DNA from: Clostridiales bacterium 1_7_47FAA | GTDB taxonomy: Bacteria; Bacillota; Clostridia; Lachnospirales; Lachnospiraceae | Direction of reading: 5' to 3' | DNA: 64,000 bases | Assembly (NCBI GenBank): GCA_000155435.1 | Contig: DS990263.1 | Coordinates: 1 to 64,000 of the forward strand | Shown here: positions 10,116 to 18,482 of the stretch, piece by piece | Layout: each line of letters opens with the position of its first letter | Numbering within the stretch: position 1 is the first letter of the stretch | Program-made: the position numbers and the translations under genes | The notes under the pieces: generated by a model | The model's input: only the letters and a program-made list of their open reading frames with translations | The model's database searches: none | Told to the model about the DNA's origin: nothing

Positions 10116-10224
10116 CCGGGCGTATTTACGCAAGGTTGTACCAGTGGTCCGTCCAGTACGGTTTCTGGCTGGATGGAGCATTAGACGTGTACCGTATTGG
10201 AGATGTAAGGAGGTTAATTGACAA

Positions 10225-11583
10225 ATGAACCAAAGTCAGAAAGTATTAGTTGCAGGAACAGGCTTAAGCGGAACCGCGGCGGCTAGGCTCGTGCTTGACA
10301 GAGGCGGGGAGGTAGTGCTCTATGACGGCAATGCCTCGTTAAAGGAAGAAGAGATTAAGGCTAAGTTTGATAAGGAGGCAAAGGTCAGCGTGGTGCTTGG
10401 CGAGATGAAGCGCTCCGACCTTCTGGGGGTGGAGCTTTGCATCATCAGCCCCGGCATACCCCTTGACAGTCCCTTCGTGGCCGTGGTGGACGATGCCAAG
10501 ATCCCCATCCTTGGGGAGATAGAGCTGGCGTACCAGTGCTCCCTTGGAAGGCTGGCAGCCATCACGGGAACCAACGGCAAGACGACAACAACAGCCCTGA
10601 CAGGGGAAATCCTCAAGGCAAAGTATGAGGAGACCTTCGTGGTGGGCAATATCGGCGCCCCATACACCTCCAAGGTGCTGGAGATGACGGAGGATTCCGT
10701 TACCGTGGCAGAGGTATCCAGTTTCCAGCTGGAGACCATCATGGATTTCCACCCGGATGTAAGTGCCATACTGAACATCACCCCGGACCATCTGAACCGC
10801 CACGGCACCATGGAGAACTATATACGCATCAAGGAATGCATCACCCTGAACCAGACGGAAAAGGATGCGGTGGTGCTCAATTACGATGACCCGGTGTTAA
10901 GGGAGTTTGGACAGGACCCGGAGCTTAAGCCAAGGGTAATCTGGTTCTCCAGCCGGGAAAAGCTGTCTGACGGCTTCTGCATGAGCGGGGATAACATTGT
11001 ATACTGCCAGAAGGGGCGCGAGACCATCCTGGTAAATGTCCGGGACATGAAGCTTCTGGGCCGCCATAATTACGAGAATGTAATGGCCGCGGCTGCCATT
11101 GGCCTTGAAATGGGCGTTGCACTGGCGGATATCGGCCGGGTGGTGGAAAGCTTTAATCCGGTTGAGCACAGGATTGAATTCGTCCGTGAGAGGACTGGGG
11201 TCAGGTATTACAATGACTCCAAGGGAACCAACCCGGATGCAGCCATACAGGCGCTTCGGGCCATGCCGGGACCGACCCTTCTGATTGCAGGCGGTTATGA
11301 TAAGAACAGCGAGTACGATGACTGGGTGGCTGAGTTTGAAGGCAAGGTGCGCTATCTTGTCCTTATCGGGCAGACCAGGGATAAGATTGCCGAGTGTGCC
11401 AAGAAGCATGGATTCACGGAAATCATGTATGCGGAAGATATGCAGGAGGCGGTGCAGGTGTGCGCGGTTTATGCGGACATCGGGGATTATGTGCTGCTCA
11501 GCCCGGCCTGTGCAAGCTGGGGAATGTTTAAGGATTATGAAGAGCGCGGGCGCGTCTTTAAGGAGTGCGTCATGGCGCTGTAG
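10225..11583 (+). CDS. murD: UDP-N-acetylmuramoyl-L-alanine--D-glutamate ligase
   Basis: MurD adds D-glutamate to UDP-MurNAc-L-Ala in the cytoplasm. The 452-residue protein has the Rossmann-like first domain (VAGTGLSGTAAARLV), the ATP-binding GTNGKTTTTALTGEIL motif of Mur ligases (near residue 113), and the C-terminal motifs HRIEFV and YNDSKGTNPDA. Length is normal. AAGGAGG lies upstream of the ATG. murC, murE and murF are not present in this cluster. Confidence 0.95.
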   Translation: MNQSQKVLVAGTGLSGTAAARLVLDRGGEVVLYDGNASLKEEEIKAKFDKEAKVSVVLGEMKRSDLLGVELCIISPGIPLDSPFVAVVDDAKIPILGEIELAYQCSLGRLAAITGTNGKTTTTALTGEILKAKYEETFVVGNIGAPYTSKVLEMTEDSVTVAEVSSFQLETIMDFHPDVSAILNITPDHLNRHGTMENYIRIKECITLNQTEKDAVVLNYDDPVLREFGQDPELKPRVIWFSSREKLSDGFCMSGDNIVYCQKGRETILVNVRDMKLLGRHNYENVMAAAAIGLEMGVALADIGRVVESFNPVEHRIEFVRERTGVRYYNDSKGTNPDAAIQALRAMPGPTLLIAGGYDKNSEYDDWVAEFEGKVRYLVLIGQTRDKIAECAKKHGFTEIMYAEDMQEAVQVCAVYADIGDYVLLSPACASWGMFKDYEERGRVFKECVMAL

Positions 11584-11596
11584 GAGGTAATTGCGT

Positions 11597-12820
11597 ATGG
11601 CGGGAAAGGTGCAGACGGCCGCCCGGCCTGAAAGACAGGCGGGCCGCCCGGCCGGGACACAGGACATAAGAGAACAGCAGATGCCAAAGAAGAAAAAGAA
11701 GGCGAAACATTTCTATGATTACAGCCTTTTATTCTGCATCATTTTCCTGACATCCTTTGGATTGGTCATGATTTACAGTGCCAGCTCCTATTCGGCCCAG
11801 CTGAACTATAAGGGGAACGGCGCATACTTCATGGAACGTCAGGCCATGATTGCGGCAGCCGGGTTTGTGGGCATGCTTATCATTTCCAAGATAGACTACC
11901 ATATATTTGCCAGGTTTTCCGTCGCAGCCTATCTGATGTCTTACATACTCATGATAGCGGTAAGCTTTGTGGGCAAGGAGGTAAACGGCAAGAAGCGCTG
12001 GCTTCCGCTGGGACCCTTCAGCTTCCAGCCCACGGAGTTCGTCAAGATTGCCCTGATCGTGCTTCTGGCGGCCATGATTACCACCATGGGTATGAAAATC
12101 AACAAATGGAAGAACATGGGCTATATCGTAGCCCTGACCCTTCCCATTGCAGGCCTGGTTGCCATGAACAACCTGAGTTCCGGCATCATTGTCTGCGGTA
12201 TTGCCTTTGTCATGCTCTTTGTGGCATGTAAGGTCAAATGGCCCTTTTTCACCATCGGGGCGCTGGGCCTTGGTACCCTGGCCTTTGCCGGTCCCATCGG
12301 TAAGTTCCTGATGACCATCAAGCTCCTTCAGCCATACCAGTTCCGCCGGATTGAAGCGTGGCTGAATCCTGAGTCAGACCCCACGGACAAGGGGTTCCAG
12401 GTGCTTCAGGGGCTGTATGCCATTGGCTCCGGCGGTCTGGTGGGACAGGGGCTGGGGGAGAGCATCCAGAAGCTTGGCTTCCTCCCCGAGTCACAGAATG
12501 ATATGATATTTGCCATCATATGCGAGGAACTGGGGCTGTTCGGGGCGGTATCCATCATCCTGATATTCCTGTTCATGATATACAGGTTCATGCTCATTGC
12601 CAATAATGCCCCCGACCTCTTTGGAGCGCTTTTAGTGGTCGGTGTCATGGGACACATTGCAATCCAGGTCATCCTGAACATTGCGGTTGTCACCAATACC
12701 ATTCCCAATACAGGAATCACACTGCCCTTTATCAGTTACGGGGGCACGTCGGTCCTGTTCCTGCTCATGGAGATGGGGATTGTCCTGAGCGTGTCCAATC
12801 AGATTAAATTGGAAAAGTGA
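11597..12820 (+). CDS. ftsW: SEDS-family glycosyltransferase (FtsW/SpoVE-like)
   Basis: A 407-residue polytopic protein of the SEDS family, which polymerises lipid II with a cognate class B PBP. After a basic tail of about 40 residues come roughly ten membrane segments. Family motifs include MIYSASSYSA, FQPTEFVKI and the C-terminal LPFISYGGTS. I use the ATG at 11597, 9 bases after AGGAGG (11582-11587). A TTG at 11591 sits too close to that site. Whether it is the vegetative FtsW or the sporulation SpoVE cannot be decided. Only one SEDS gene is in the window. Confidence 0.9.
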   Translation: MAGKVQTAARPERQAGRPAGTQDIREQQMPKKKKKAKHFYDYSLLFCIIFLTSFGLVMIYSASSYSAQLNYKGNGAYFMERQAMIAAAGFVGMLIISKIDYHIFARFSVAAYLMSYILMIAVSFVGKEVNGKKRWLPLGPFSFQPTEFVKIALIVLLAAMITTMGMKINKWKNMGYIVALTLPIAGLVAMNNLSSGIIVCGIAFVMLFVACKVKWPFFTIGALGLGTLAFAGPIGKFLMTIKLLQPYQFRRIEAWLNPESDPTDKGFQVLQGLYAIGSGGLVGQGLGESIQKLGFLPESQNDMIFAIICEELGLFGAVSIILIFLFMIYRFMLIANNAPDLFGALLVVGVMGHIAIQVILNIAVVTNTIPNTGITLPFISYGGTSVLFLLMEMGIVLSVSNQIKLEK

Positions 12821-12902
12821 CGCACAAGCGGGCGCGTCCCGGCATATGCTTTAAGTAGATCGTGTTTTCTGCGGAAGGCATATATACCAGGAGGTGCCCC
12901 TA

Positions 12903-14171
12903 TTGTCTGTTATTCAGGTTTTTGGTCTTACTCCCTTGGAAGGGGAGATATCCATACAAGGTTCTAAAAATGCAGTCCTGCCCATGGCGGCAGCATCGCT
13001 GCTTCACAGAGGTATCACGGTGCTGACCAATGTCCCGGTCATCCGGGACGTGGCCTGTATGGTGGACATACTGGAGTATCTGGGAGCCAGATGCTGCCAC
13101 AAAGGCGACTGCCTTGTCATCGACGCCCGTCATATCACCGGGACCAGTATCCCGGAAAAGTATGTGACGGCCATGCGTTCCTCCATCGTGGTACTCAGCG
13201 CGCTGCTGGGACGGATGGGCGAAGGCAGGAGCTGTTATCCGGGCGGATGCCTCATCGGCGCGCGCCCCATCGACCTGCATCTGATGGCCCTGGAAGCCCT
13301 GGGAGCCGAGATAAAGGAACATGACGGGCTGATTGAAGCCAGGTGCAGGAATAAAGAAGGGCTTAAGGGAACGGAAATCCATCTGCCCTATCCAAGCGTG
13401 GGCGCAACGGAACAGGCCATCCTGGCCTCCGTGCTGGCAAAGGAGGTTACGGTCATCCATGGAGCTGCAAAGGAGCCGGAAATCAGCCAGCTGTGCCGTT
13501 TCCTTAATAATATGGGGGCGGTCATCTGCGGCATGGGCACGGACCATGTGATGATACAGGGAGTGGAGGAGCTTCATGACAGCAGCTTCCGCGTCGAAGG
13601 GGACCGGATCGTGGCAGGAACCTATGCAGCGGCAGTCATGGCCGCCACGGGAAGCATTACCCTGAAAGAGGTGAGGGCAGCGGAACTGGAGCTTCCATTG
13701 GAGCTGCTTAAGCGTTCAGGCGCATCGGTCCGGAAGGACAGCTGCTGCAGGCAGATCCGCATTGAGATGAAAAAGCGTCCCCAGCCCCTGGATATAAGGA
13801 CTGGTCCATATCCTGAATTCCCCACGGACCTTCAGTCACCCTATATGGCCTTCCTGGCATCGGGCCAGGGAACCAGCACCATTGTGGAGCAGGTGTTTGA
13901 GGGAAGGTTTGCCACTGCAAAAGCCCTGGGACAGATGGGGGCAGTGGTGGAGACAGAGGGGCAGCGGGCCGTGATAAAGGGCAGCTATCCTTTAAAGGGT
14001 GCAGACGTATATGCCTCTGATTTAAGAGGCGGGGCAGCCCTGGCAGTGGCGGCCCTGGCAGCAGAGGGGGAAACCCTTATCAATGACTGCCGGCATATTG
14101 AGCGGGGGTATGAGGATATATGCCGGGATATGGCGGCTCTTGGCGCTGATATCCGGTGGCTGGATAAATAA
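12903..14171 (+). CDS. murA: UDP-N-acetylglucosamine 1-carboxyvinyltransferase
   Basis: MurA transfers enolpyruvate from PEP to UDP-GlcNAc, the first committed step of peptidoglycan synthesis. The protein opens with EISIQGSKNAVLPMAAASL. It carries the fosfomycin-target cysteine at residue 116 in YPGGCLIGARP. The start is TTG at 12903, placed 6 bases after AGGAGGTG (12889-12896). A GTG at 12894 lies inside that ribosome site and is unlikely. The gene stands where murG often occurs in other dcw clusters. Confidence 0.93.
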   Translation: MSVIQVFGLTPLEGEISIQGSKNAVLPMAAASLLHRGITVLTNVPVIRDVACMVDILEYLGARCCHKGDCLVIDARHITGTSIPEKYVTAMRSSIVVLSALLGRMGEGRSCYPGGCLIGARPIDLHLMALEALGAEIKEHDGLIEARCRNKEGLKGTEIHLPYPSVGATEQAILASVLAKEVTVIHGAAKEPEISQLCRFLNNMGAVICGMGTDHVMIQGVEELHDSSFRVEGDRIVAGTYAAAVMAATGSITLKEVRAAELELPLELLKRSGASVRKDSCCRQIRIEMKKRPQPLDIRTGPYPEFPTDLQSPYMAFLASGQGTSTIVEQVFEGRFATAKALGQMGAVVETEGQRAVIKGSYPLKGADVYASDLRGGAALAVAALAAEGETLINDCRHIERGYEDICRDMAALGADIRWLDK

Positions 14172-14195
14172 ATTCATAACCAGGTGAGGTACTGC

Positions 14196-14927
14196 ATGAG
14201 GAATTTTTGGAGAAAACATCACACGGGAGCGGGAATTGCCGTGACAATCATACTGCTTGCGGCAATCCTGCTTCTGTCTGTGCACATACAGAATGTCTCG
14301 GTCACGGGAAGCAGCCGGTATAACGCGGAACAGATGGAGGAATTCCTGTTTTCCGGCAGATGGGGGAAGAACTCGGCTTACGCATATTTTGCGGACAGGT
14401 TCCGCCCGCACCGCCAGATTCCCTTTGTGGAGGATTATAAGGTGGTGTTCCACGGCCCCTTTGACGTGGAGGTCATCATATATGAAAAGAGCATTGTGGG
14501 ATACGTTTCCTATATGAGTAGCTACATGTATTTTGACAAGGACGGAATCGTGGTGGAGAGTTCCAGCAGCCAGCTGGAGGGGGTGCCATGGGTTACGGGG
14601 CTTAATTTTGGACAGATTGTACTCCACAAGGCCCTTCCGGTGGAGGATAAGAATATTTTCGAGGAAATCCTCAACCTGACCCAGCAGCTGTCCTCCTATG
14701 AGATTGCAGTGGACAGGATACAGTATGATGCCCGTGGACAGGCTTCCCTTTTCATCGGCCAGATGGAGGTTACCCTGGGAAGCAATACGGATATTGACGG
14801 CAAGATTTCCACACTCAGCGACATCCTCACGGCCCAGCCCCAGCTTACCCAGATAAGCGGGACCATGCGGCTGGAAAATTATTCAGAGGCGGACAGCAGG
14901 GCAGGAATTACCTTTAAAAGAAAGTGA
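14196..14927 (+). CDS. ftsQ: Cell division protein FtsQ/DivIB-like
   Basis: A 243-residue bitopic protein with a short basic cytoplasmic tail, one membrane segment (GIAVTIILLAAILLLSVHI) and an extracytoplasmic POTRA-like region starting at VSVTGSSRYN. It fits the FtsQ/DivIB scaffold of the divisome, which pairs with FtsL and DivIC. The ATG at 14196 follows AGGTGAGG by 6 bases. A GTG at 14184 lies inside that site. Identification combines topology, the POTRA-type start and its position directly before ftsZ. Confidence 0.85.
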   Translation: MRNFWRKHHTGAGIAVTIILLAAILLLSVHIQNVSVTGSSRYNAEQMEEFLFSGRWGKNSAYAYFADRFRPHRQIPFVEDYKVVFHGPFDVEVIIYEKSIVGYVSYMSSYMYFDKDGIVVESSSSQLEGVPWVTGLNFGQIVLHKALPVEDKNIFEEILNLTQQLSSYEIAVDRIQYDARGQASLFIGQMEVTLGSNTDIDGKISTLSDILTAQPQLTQISGTMRLENYSEADSRAGITFKRK

Positions 14928-14969
14928 TGTTGTGTTTATAAAAATATTACGGAAATGTGAAAAAAGCTA

Positions 14970-14998
14970 TTGATATTTTTTGTAAAATCAAATATAGT
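14970..14998 (+). promoter_or_regulatory. Promoter of ftsZ
   Basis: TTGATA (14970-14975) and TATAGT (14993-14998) with a 17-base spacer give a good sigma-A promoter in an AT-rich 168-base gap between ftsQ and ftsZ. It would allow ftsZ to be expressed independently of the long upstream operon. Confidence 0.75.
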
Positions 14999-15095
14999 AT
15001 TAGTTAGACCAGAAATCAAAGAGAAATTGATATGATAATAGAAGTACAGGCATGGCTTAAAGTGGCAGTATGGGAATAAAAGGAGGATATGAATC

Positions 15096-16403
15096 TTGTT
15101 AGAGATTAAGATAAATGAGTCGGACAACGCCGCCAGGATCATAGTAGTAGGAGTGGGTGGCGCAGGAAATAACGCAGTGAACCGTATGATTGATGAGAAC
15201 ATTGCAGGGGTAGAGTTTATTGGTGTGAATACCGATAAGCAGGCCCTTCAGTTTTGTAAGGCGCCTACTGCCATGCAGATTGGCGAGAAGCTGACCAAGG
15301 GATTAGGCGCAGGTGCCAGACCTGACATCGGCGAGAAGGCGGCTGAGGAAAGCTCAGAAGAGATTTCACAGGCCCTTAAGGGTGCGGACATGGTGTTCGT
15401 GACCTGCGGCATGGGAGGCGGTACCGGTACGGGCGCAGCTCCTGTGGTTGCCAAGATTGCAAAGGATATGGGTATCCTTACGGTAGGCGTTGTTACCAAA
15501 CCGTTCCGTTTTGAAGCTAAGACGCGTATGAGCAATGCTCTTGAAGGTATCGAGAATCTGAAGAACAGTGTCGATACCTTAATTGTGATTCCCAACGACA
15601 GGCTGCTTGAGATTGTGGACAGGCGTACCACCATGCCGGATGCCCTTAAGAAGGCAGACGAAGTGCTTCAGCAGGCAGTACAGGGAATTACCGACCTGAT
15701 TAACGTTCCCGGCTTAATCAACCTGGATTTTGCCGATGTACAGACCGTCATGATTGACAAGGGTATCGCCCACATCGGTATCGGTAAGGCCAAGGGAGAC
15801 GACAAGGCCATCGAGGCTGTTAAGCAGGCTGTGTCCAGTCCTCTGTTAGAAACCACCATTGAAGGCGCAAGCCATGTCATCATCAATATATCCGGCGATA
15901 TCAGCCTGATTGAAGCCAATGAGGCCGCAAGCTATGTCCAGGAGCTGTCAGGGGATGAGGCCAACATCATCTTTGGCGCCATGTATGATGAGAATGCCCA
16001 GGATGAGGCGACCATTACCGTGATTGCAACCGGTCTGGACGAGCACGGCGCCAATGCGTCCGTGTCCAATGCCATGAAGGGCTTTACCAGCTTCAAGGGC
16101 AAGACAAGCCCGGCGGCTTCCGTTGCCCAGGTTCCTCACGCAGCAGCGCCTGAGGCTGCAGCAACCGCCTCCACACCATACAACAGACCGGTCCAGGGAT
16201 ATACACCAAGCTACAATCCAGCTGGTTCCGCAAGCCAGGGCGGATATACCGCGCCTAAATATAATCCGAACCAGGGGTATTCTGCCGGTAATACACAGGG
16301 CCAGGGCCAGAATCCGAATCCGGCACCCACACATTCCTTTAGGCCGGCGGCCAATAAGGAGATGCAGATTAATATACCGGATTTCCTGAAGAATAAGAGA
16401 TAA
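15096..16403 (+). CDS. ftsZ: Cell division GTPase FtsZ
   Basis: FtsZ is the tubulin-like GTPase that forms the division ring. The 435-residue protein has the G-box [12 protein letters not shown] near residue 105 and the T7-type loop NLDFADV. A Pro/Gln/Gly/Tyr-rich linker spans residues about 345-415, and the C-terminal peptide [12 protein letters not shown] contacts membrane anchors. The start is TTG at 15096, 9 bases after AGGAGG. An ATG at 15089 runs into a stop after six codons. ftsA is not next to it, so another anchor such as SepF is likely used. Confidence 0.97.
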   Translation: MLEIKINESDNAARIIVVGVGGAGNNAVNRMIDENIAGVEFIGVNTDKQALQFCKAPTAMQIGEKLTKGLGAGARPDIGEKAAEESSEEISQALKGADMVFVTCGMGGGTGTGAAPVVAKIAKDMGILTVGVVTKPFRFEAKTRMSNALEGIENLKNSVDTLIVIPNDRLLEIVDRRTTMPDALKKADEVLQQAVQGITDLINVPGLINLDFADVQTVMIDKGIAHIGIGKAKGDDKAIEAVKQAVSSPLLETTIEGASHVIINISGDISLIEANEAASYVQELSGDEANIIFGAMYDENAQDEATITVIATGLDEHGANASVSNAMKGFTSFKGKTSPAASVAQVPHAAAPEAAATASTPYNRPVQGYTPSYNPAGSASQGGYTAPKYNPNQGYSAGNTQGQGQNPNPAPTHSFRPAANKEMQINIPDFLKNKR

Positions 16404-16423
16404 TAGAGAGTGATTGTGTGCAG

Positions 16424-16451
16424 GGGCATGTAGGGATACATGCCCTTTTTT
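16424..16451 (+). terminator. Rho-independent terminator after ftsZ
   Basis: A perfect 9-bp stem (16424-16432 with 16437-16445), a GGGA tetraloop and six T residues (16446-16451) end the ftsZ transcript. Confidence 0.9.
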
Positions 16452-16522
16452 CAGTTGTCATAAAAAGCTTGTAAACCACATAAAAGCCTTATAAACAAAA
16501 GAATCCGGGCATGGTTCCATCA

Positions 16523-16562
16523 CAGGGAGCAGGCTGTCATTACACTGACAGCCTGCTCCCTG
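16523..16562. repeat. Perfect 17-bp inverted repeat between ftsZ and spoIIGA
   Basis: Positions 16523-16539 pair perfectly with 16546-16562 around a 6-base loop. A short T run (16566-16570) follows. It could be a second terminator that insulates the spoIIGA promoter from ftsZ read-through, or a short mobile palindrome. The run of T is weak for a terminator. Confidence 0.7.
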
Positions 16563-16568
16563 CCGATT

Positions 16569-16636
16569 TTTGTCGATAAATTTTCCCCTCTTCCTCTGTT
16601 CTTTCGACACCATTCGTACTTCAGAATAGCTATAAT
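16569..16636 (+). promoter_or_regulatory. Spo0A-type promoter of spoIIGA-sigE
   Basis: TTTGTCGAT at 16569-16577 resembles a Spo0A box (consensus TGTCGAA). A second box in reverse orientation, TTCGACA at 16603-16609, overlaps a -35-like TCGACA. TATAAT lies at 16631-16636, leaving an unusually long 21-base spacer. In Bacillus subtilis the spoIIG promoter also has a spacer of 22 bases with a Spo0A box over the -35 region. The match is by eye, but the combined geometry is persuasive. Confidence 0.75.
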
Positions 16637-16676
16637 GGCTTTCAGAAAGTTTTTCAAGGAGGTGAGGCCGGACTGA

Positions 16677-17522
16677 GTGGTTTATACAGTATACATAGAC
16701 GTGGTATTTGCGGTCAATACCATCATGGACATGGTGGTGCTGGCCATATTGAACAGGGTGTTGTCATACAGGACTACCAAGGGCCGGCTGTTTGCAGGCG
16801 CCGTGATTGGCGGGATATGGTCCTGTGTGGTGAGTGTGGTTCCCGGTCTTCCTCCCGCAGTGGAGATACTGGGAACCTACGTGGCAGTGAGCAGTCTTAT
16901 GGCGGTGGCTGCCTATCATCTCAAAAGTTTTAGGGAAGTAGTTAAATCCGTGGCAGGCATTTATCTTGTATCCGTGGTGCTTGGGGGTGTGATGCTTGTG
17001 CTGTATGAGCATACACGGGCCGGATATTATGCATGGAGGATCATGAAGGCGGGAAGGGATACAGGAATCCCGGTCATGGCCTGGATTTTGATGATGATAG
17101 GGGCTGCACTGGCCTGCTATGGCTTTTCAGGAGGTATAAAGGGGCTTATCTGTTCCATGGCCCGGAGAAAAGACCTTTGCAGGGTCATATTAAAATACGG
17201 GGAAAGAGAAGAAACAGTTACTGGATTAATTGACACAGGCAACCGCCTGAGGGAACCAGCCAGCGGACAGCCGGTACACGTTGCCACAGCCGGGCTCATG
17301 ACCCGGCTGTGTCCGGCGGTAAAGGGTGTGGTATATGTGCCGTACCAGTCCGTGGGAACCAGCCATGGAGTACTTCCGGCTGTGTTCATTGACCGGATGG
17401 AGGTGGAACAGGAGGGAAGGGCATATTGCCTGGAAAAGCCTTTGGTGGCCATCACGAAACAGAGTTTGTCTCCCTCAGGAGAGTATCAGATATTGATACA
17501 GAAAACCGATGAAGGAACCTAA
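16677..17522 (+). CDS. spoIIGA: Sporulation sigma-E factor-processing peptidase
   Basis: SpoIIGA is the membrane aspartic protease that removes the pro-sequence of sigma-E in the mother cell after signalling from the forespore. The 281-residue protein has five hydrophobic segments in its first 150 residues, then a cytoplasmic half with the catalytic aspartate D186 in GLIDTGNRLREP. The start is GTG at 16677, about 9 bases after AAGGAGGTGA. It lies directly upstream of its substrate gene sigE. Confidence 0.93.
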   Translation: MVYTVYIDVVFAVNTIMDMVVLAILNRVLSYRTTKGRLFAGAVIGGIWSCVVSVVPGLPPAVEILGTYVAVSSLMAVAAYHLKSFREVVKSVAGIYLVSVVLGGVMLVLYEHTRAGYYAWRIMKAGRDTGIPVMAWILMMIGAALACYGFSGGIKGLICSMARRKDLCRVILKYGEREETVTGLIDTGNRLREPASGQPVHVATAGLMTRLCPAVKGVVYVPYQSVGTSHGVLPAVFIDRMEVEQEGRAYCLEKPLVAITKQSLSPSGEYQILIQKTDEGT

Positions 17523-17559
17523 ATAACACGCAGCTTACAACGTACAGGAGGACATTTCC

Positions 17560-18300
17560 ATGATTATAAAAGTATCCATACCAAACCGCTTTCAGTTAAA
17601 GACCGTGCCCAGCTTCAGGACCGTCCTGATGCCCAAACAGGGTGAGGTCCACTATATCGGGGGCGCCGATATACTCCCTCCTCCTCTTGAATCAGAGGAA
17701 GAGAGCAGGATGATAGGGCTTCTGGGAGGAGAAGACGACAAAGGCGCCAGGTCAACCCTGATTGAGCACAACCTGAGGCTGGTGGTTTACATAGCAAAGA
17801 AATTTGATAATACCAGCGTGGGCGTGGAGGACCTGATATCCATCGGTACCATTGGCCTTATCAAGGCAATCAATACCTTTAAGCCGGATAAGAACATCAA
17901 GCTGGCCACCTACGCATCCAGGTGTATTGAAAACGAGATACTCATGTATCTGAGAAGGAATAACAAGACACGGCTGGAGGTATCAATCGATGAACCGTTG
18001 AATGTGGATTGGGATGGAAATGAACTTCTGCTTTCGGATATTCTTGGGACGGATGAGGACGTGATATACCATGATATTGAGGATGAGATAGAGAAAAACC
18101 TGCTGAACAATGCAATCAGCCGGCTGAACCCGCGGGAGCGCAAGATCGTGGAACTCAGGTATGGCCTTACCAATGAGGACGGGGAGGAGATGACGCAGAA
18201 GGAAGTGGCTGATTTGCTGGGCATTTCCCAATCCTACATTTCCAGACTGGAAAAGAAAATCATGAAACGTCTTAAAAAAGAAATTGTAAGATTTGAATAG
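17560..18300 (+). CDS. sigE: RNA polymerase sporulation sigma factor SigE
   Basis: Sigma-E directs early mother-cell transcription. The 246-residue protein begins with a hydrophobic/basic pro-region (about 25-30 residues, [14 protein letters not shown]) expected to be cut by SpoIIGA. Region 2 follows ([29 protein letters not shown]) and then region 4 with a helix-turn-helix ([23 protein letters not shown]). [20 protein letters not shown] is characteristic of SigE. AGGAGGACA precedes the ATG. Confidence 0.96.
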   Translation: MIIKVSIPNRFQLKTVPSFRTVLMPKQGEVHYIGGADILPPPLESEEESRMIGLLGGEDDKGARSTLIEHNLRLVVYIAKKFDNTSVGVEDLISIGTIGLIKAINTFKPDKNIKLATYASRCIENEILMYLRRNNKTRLEVSIDEPLNVDWDGNELLLSDILGTDEDVIYHDIEDEIEKNLLNNAISRLNPRERKIVELRYGLTNEDGEEMTQKEVADLLGISQSYISRLEKKIMKRLKKEIVRFE

Positions 18301-18308
18301 GGTGGAAA

Positions 18309-18332
18309 AGTCAGCCGCGGCGCTGGCTTTTT
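18309..18332 (+). terminator. Terminator after sigE
   Basis: A 7-bp stem (18309-18315 with 18322-18328, one G-U pair) with a 6-base loop and a T-rich tail (18329-18337) follows the sigE stop. Confidence 0.7.
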
Positions 18333-18367
18333 CTTTTGCCTTTTTCACTGATTTTATGACCGGGTAC

Positions 18368-18396
18368 TTGCCATGGGGAGGAAAATGGACTAAATT
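18368..18396 (+). promoter_or_regulatory. Possible promoter of the 843-residue protein gene
   Basis: TTGCCA (18368-18373) and TAAATT (18391-18396) are 17 bases apart, about 90 bases before the start codon. The -10 match is only moderate. Confidence 0.4.
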
Positions 18397-18482
18397 ATAG
18401 ATATAGAAATATCTGACCGGCATTGCAGCGCGCTTTGTGACATCAGGGTTTGGAAGTCAGATAGGGGCAGGGGGGAAGGTAA

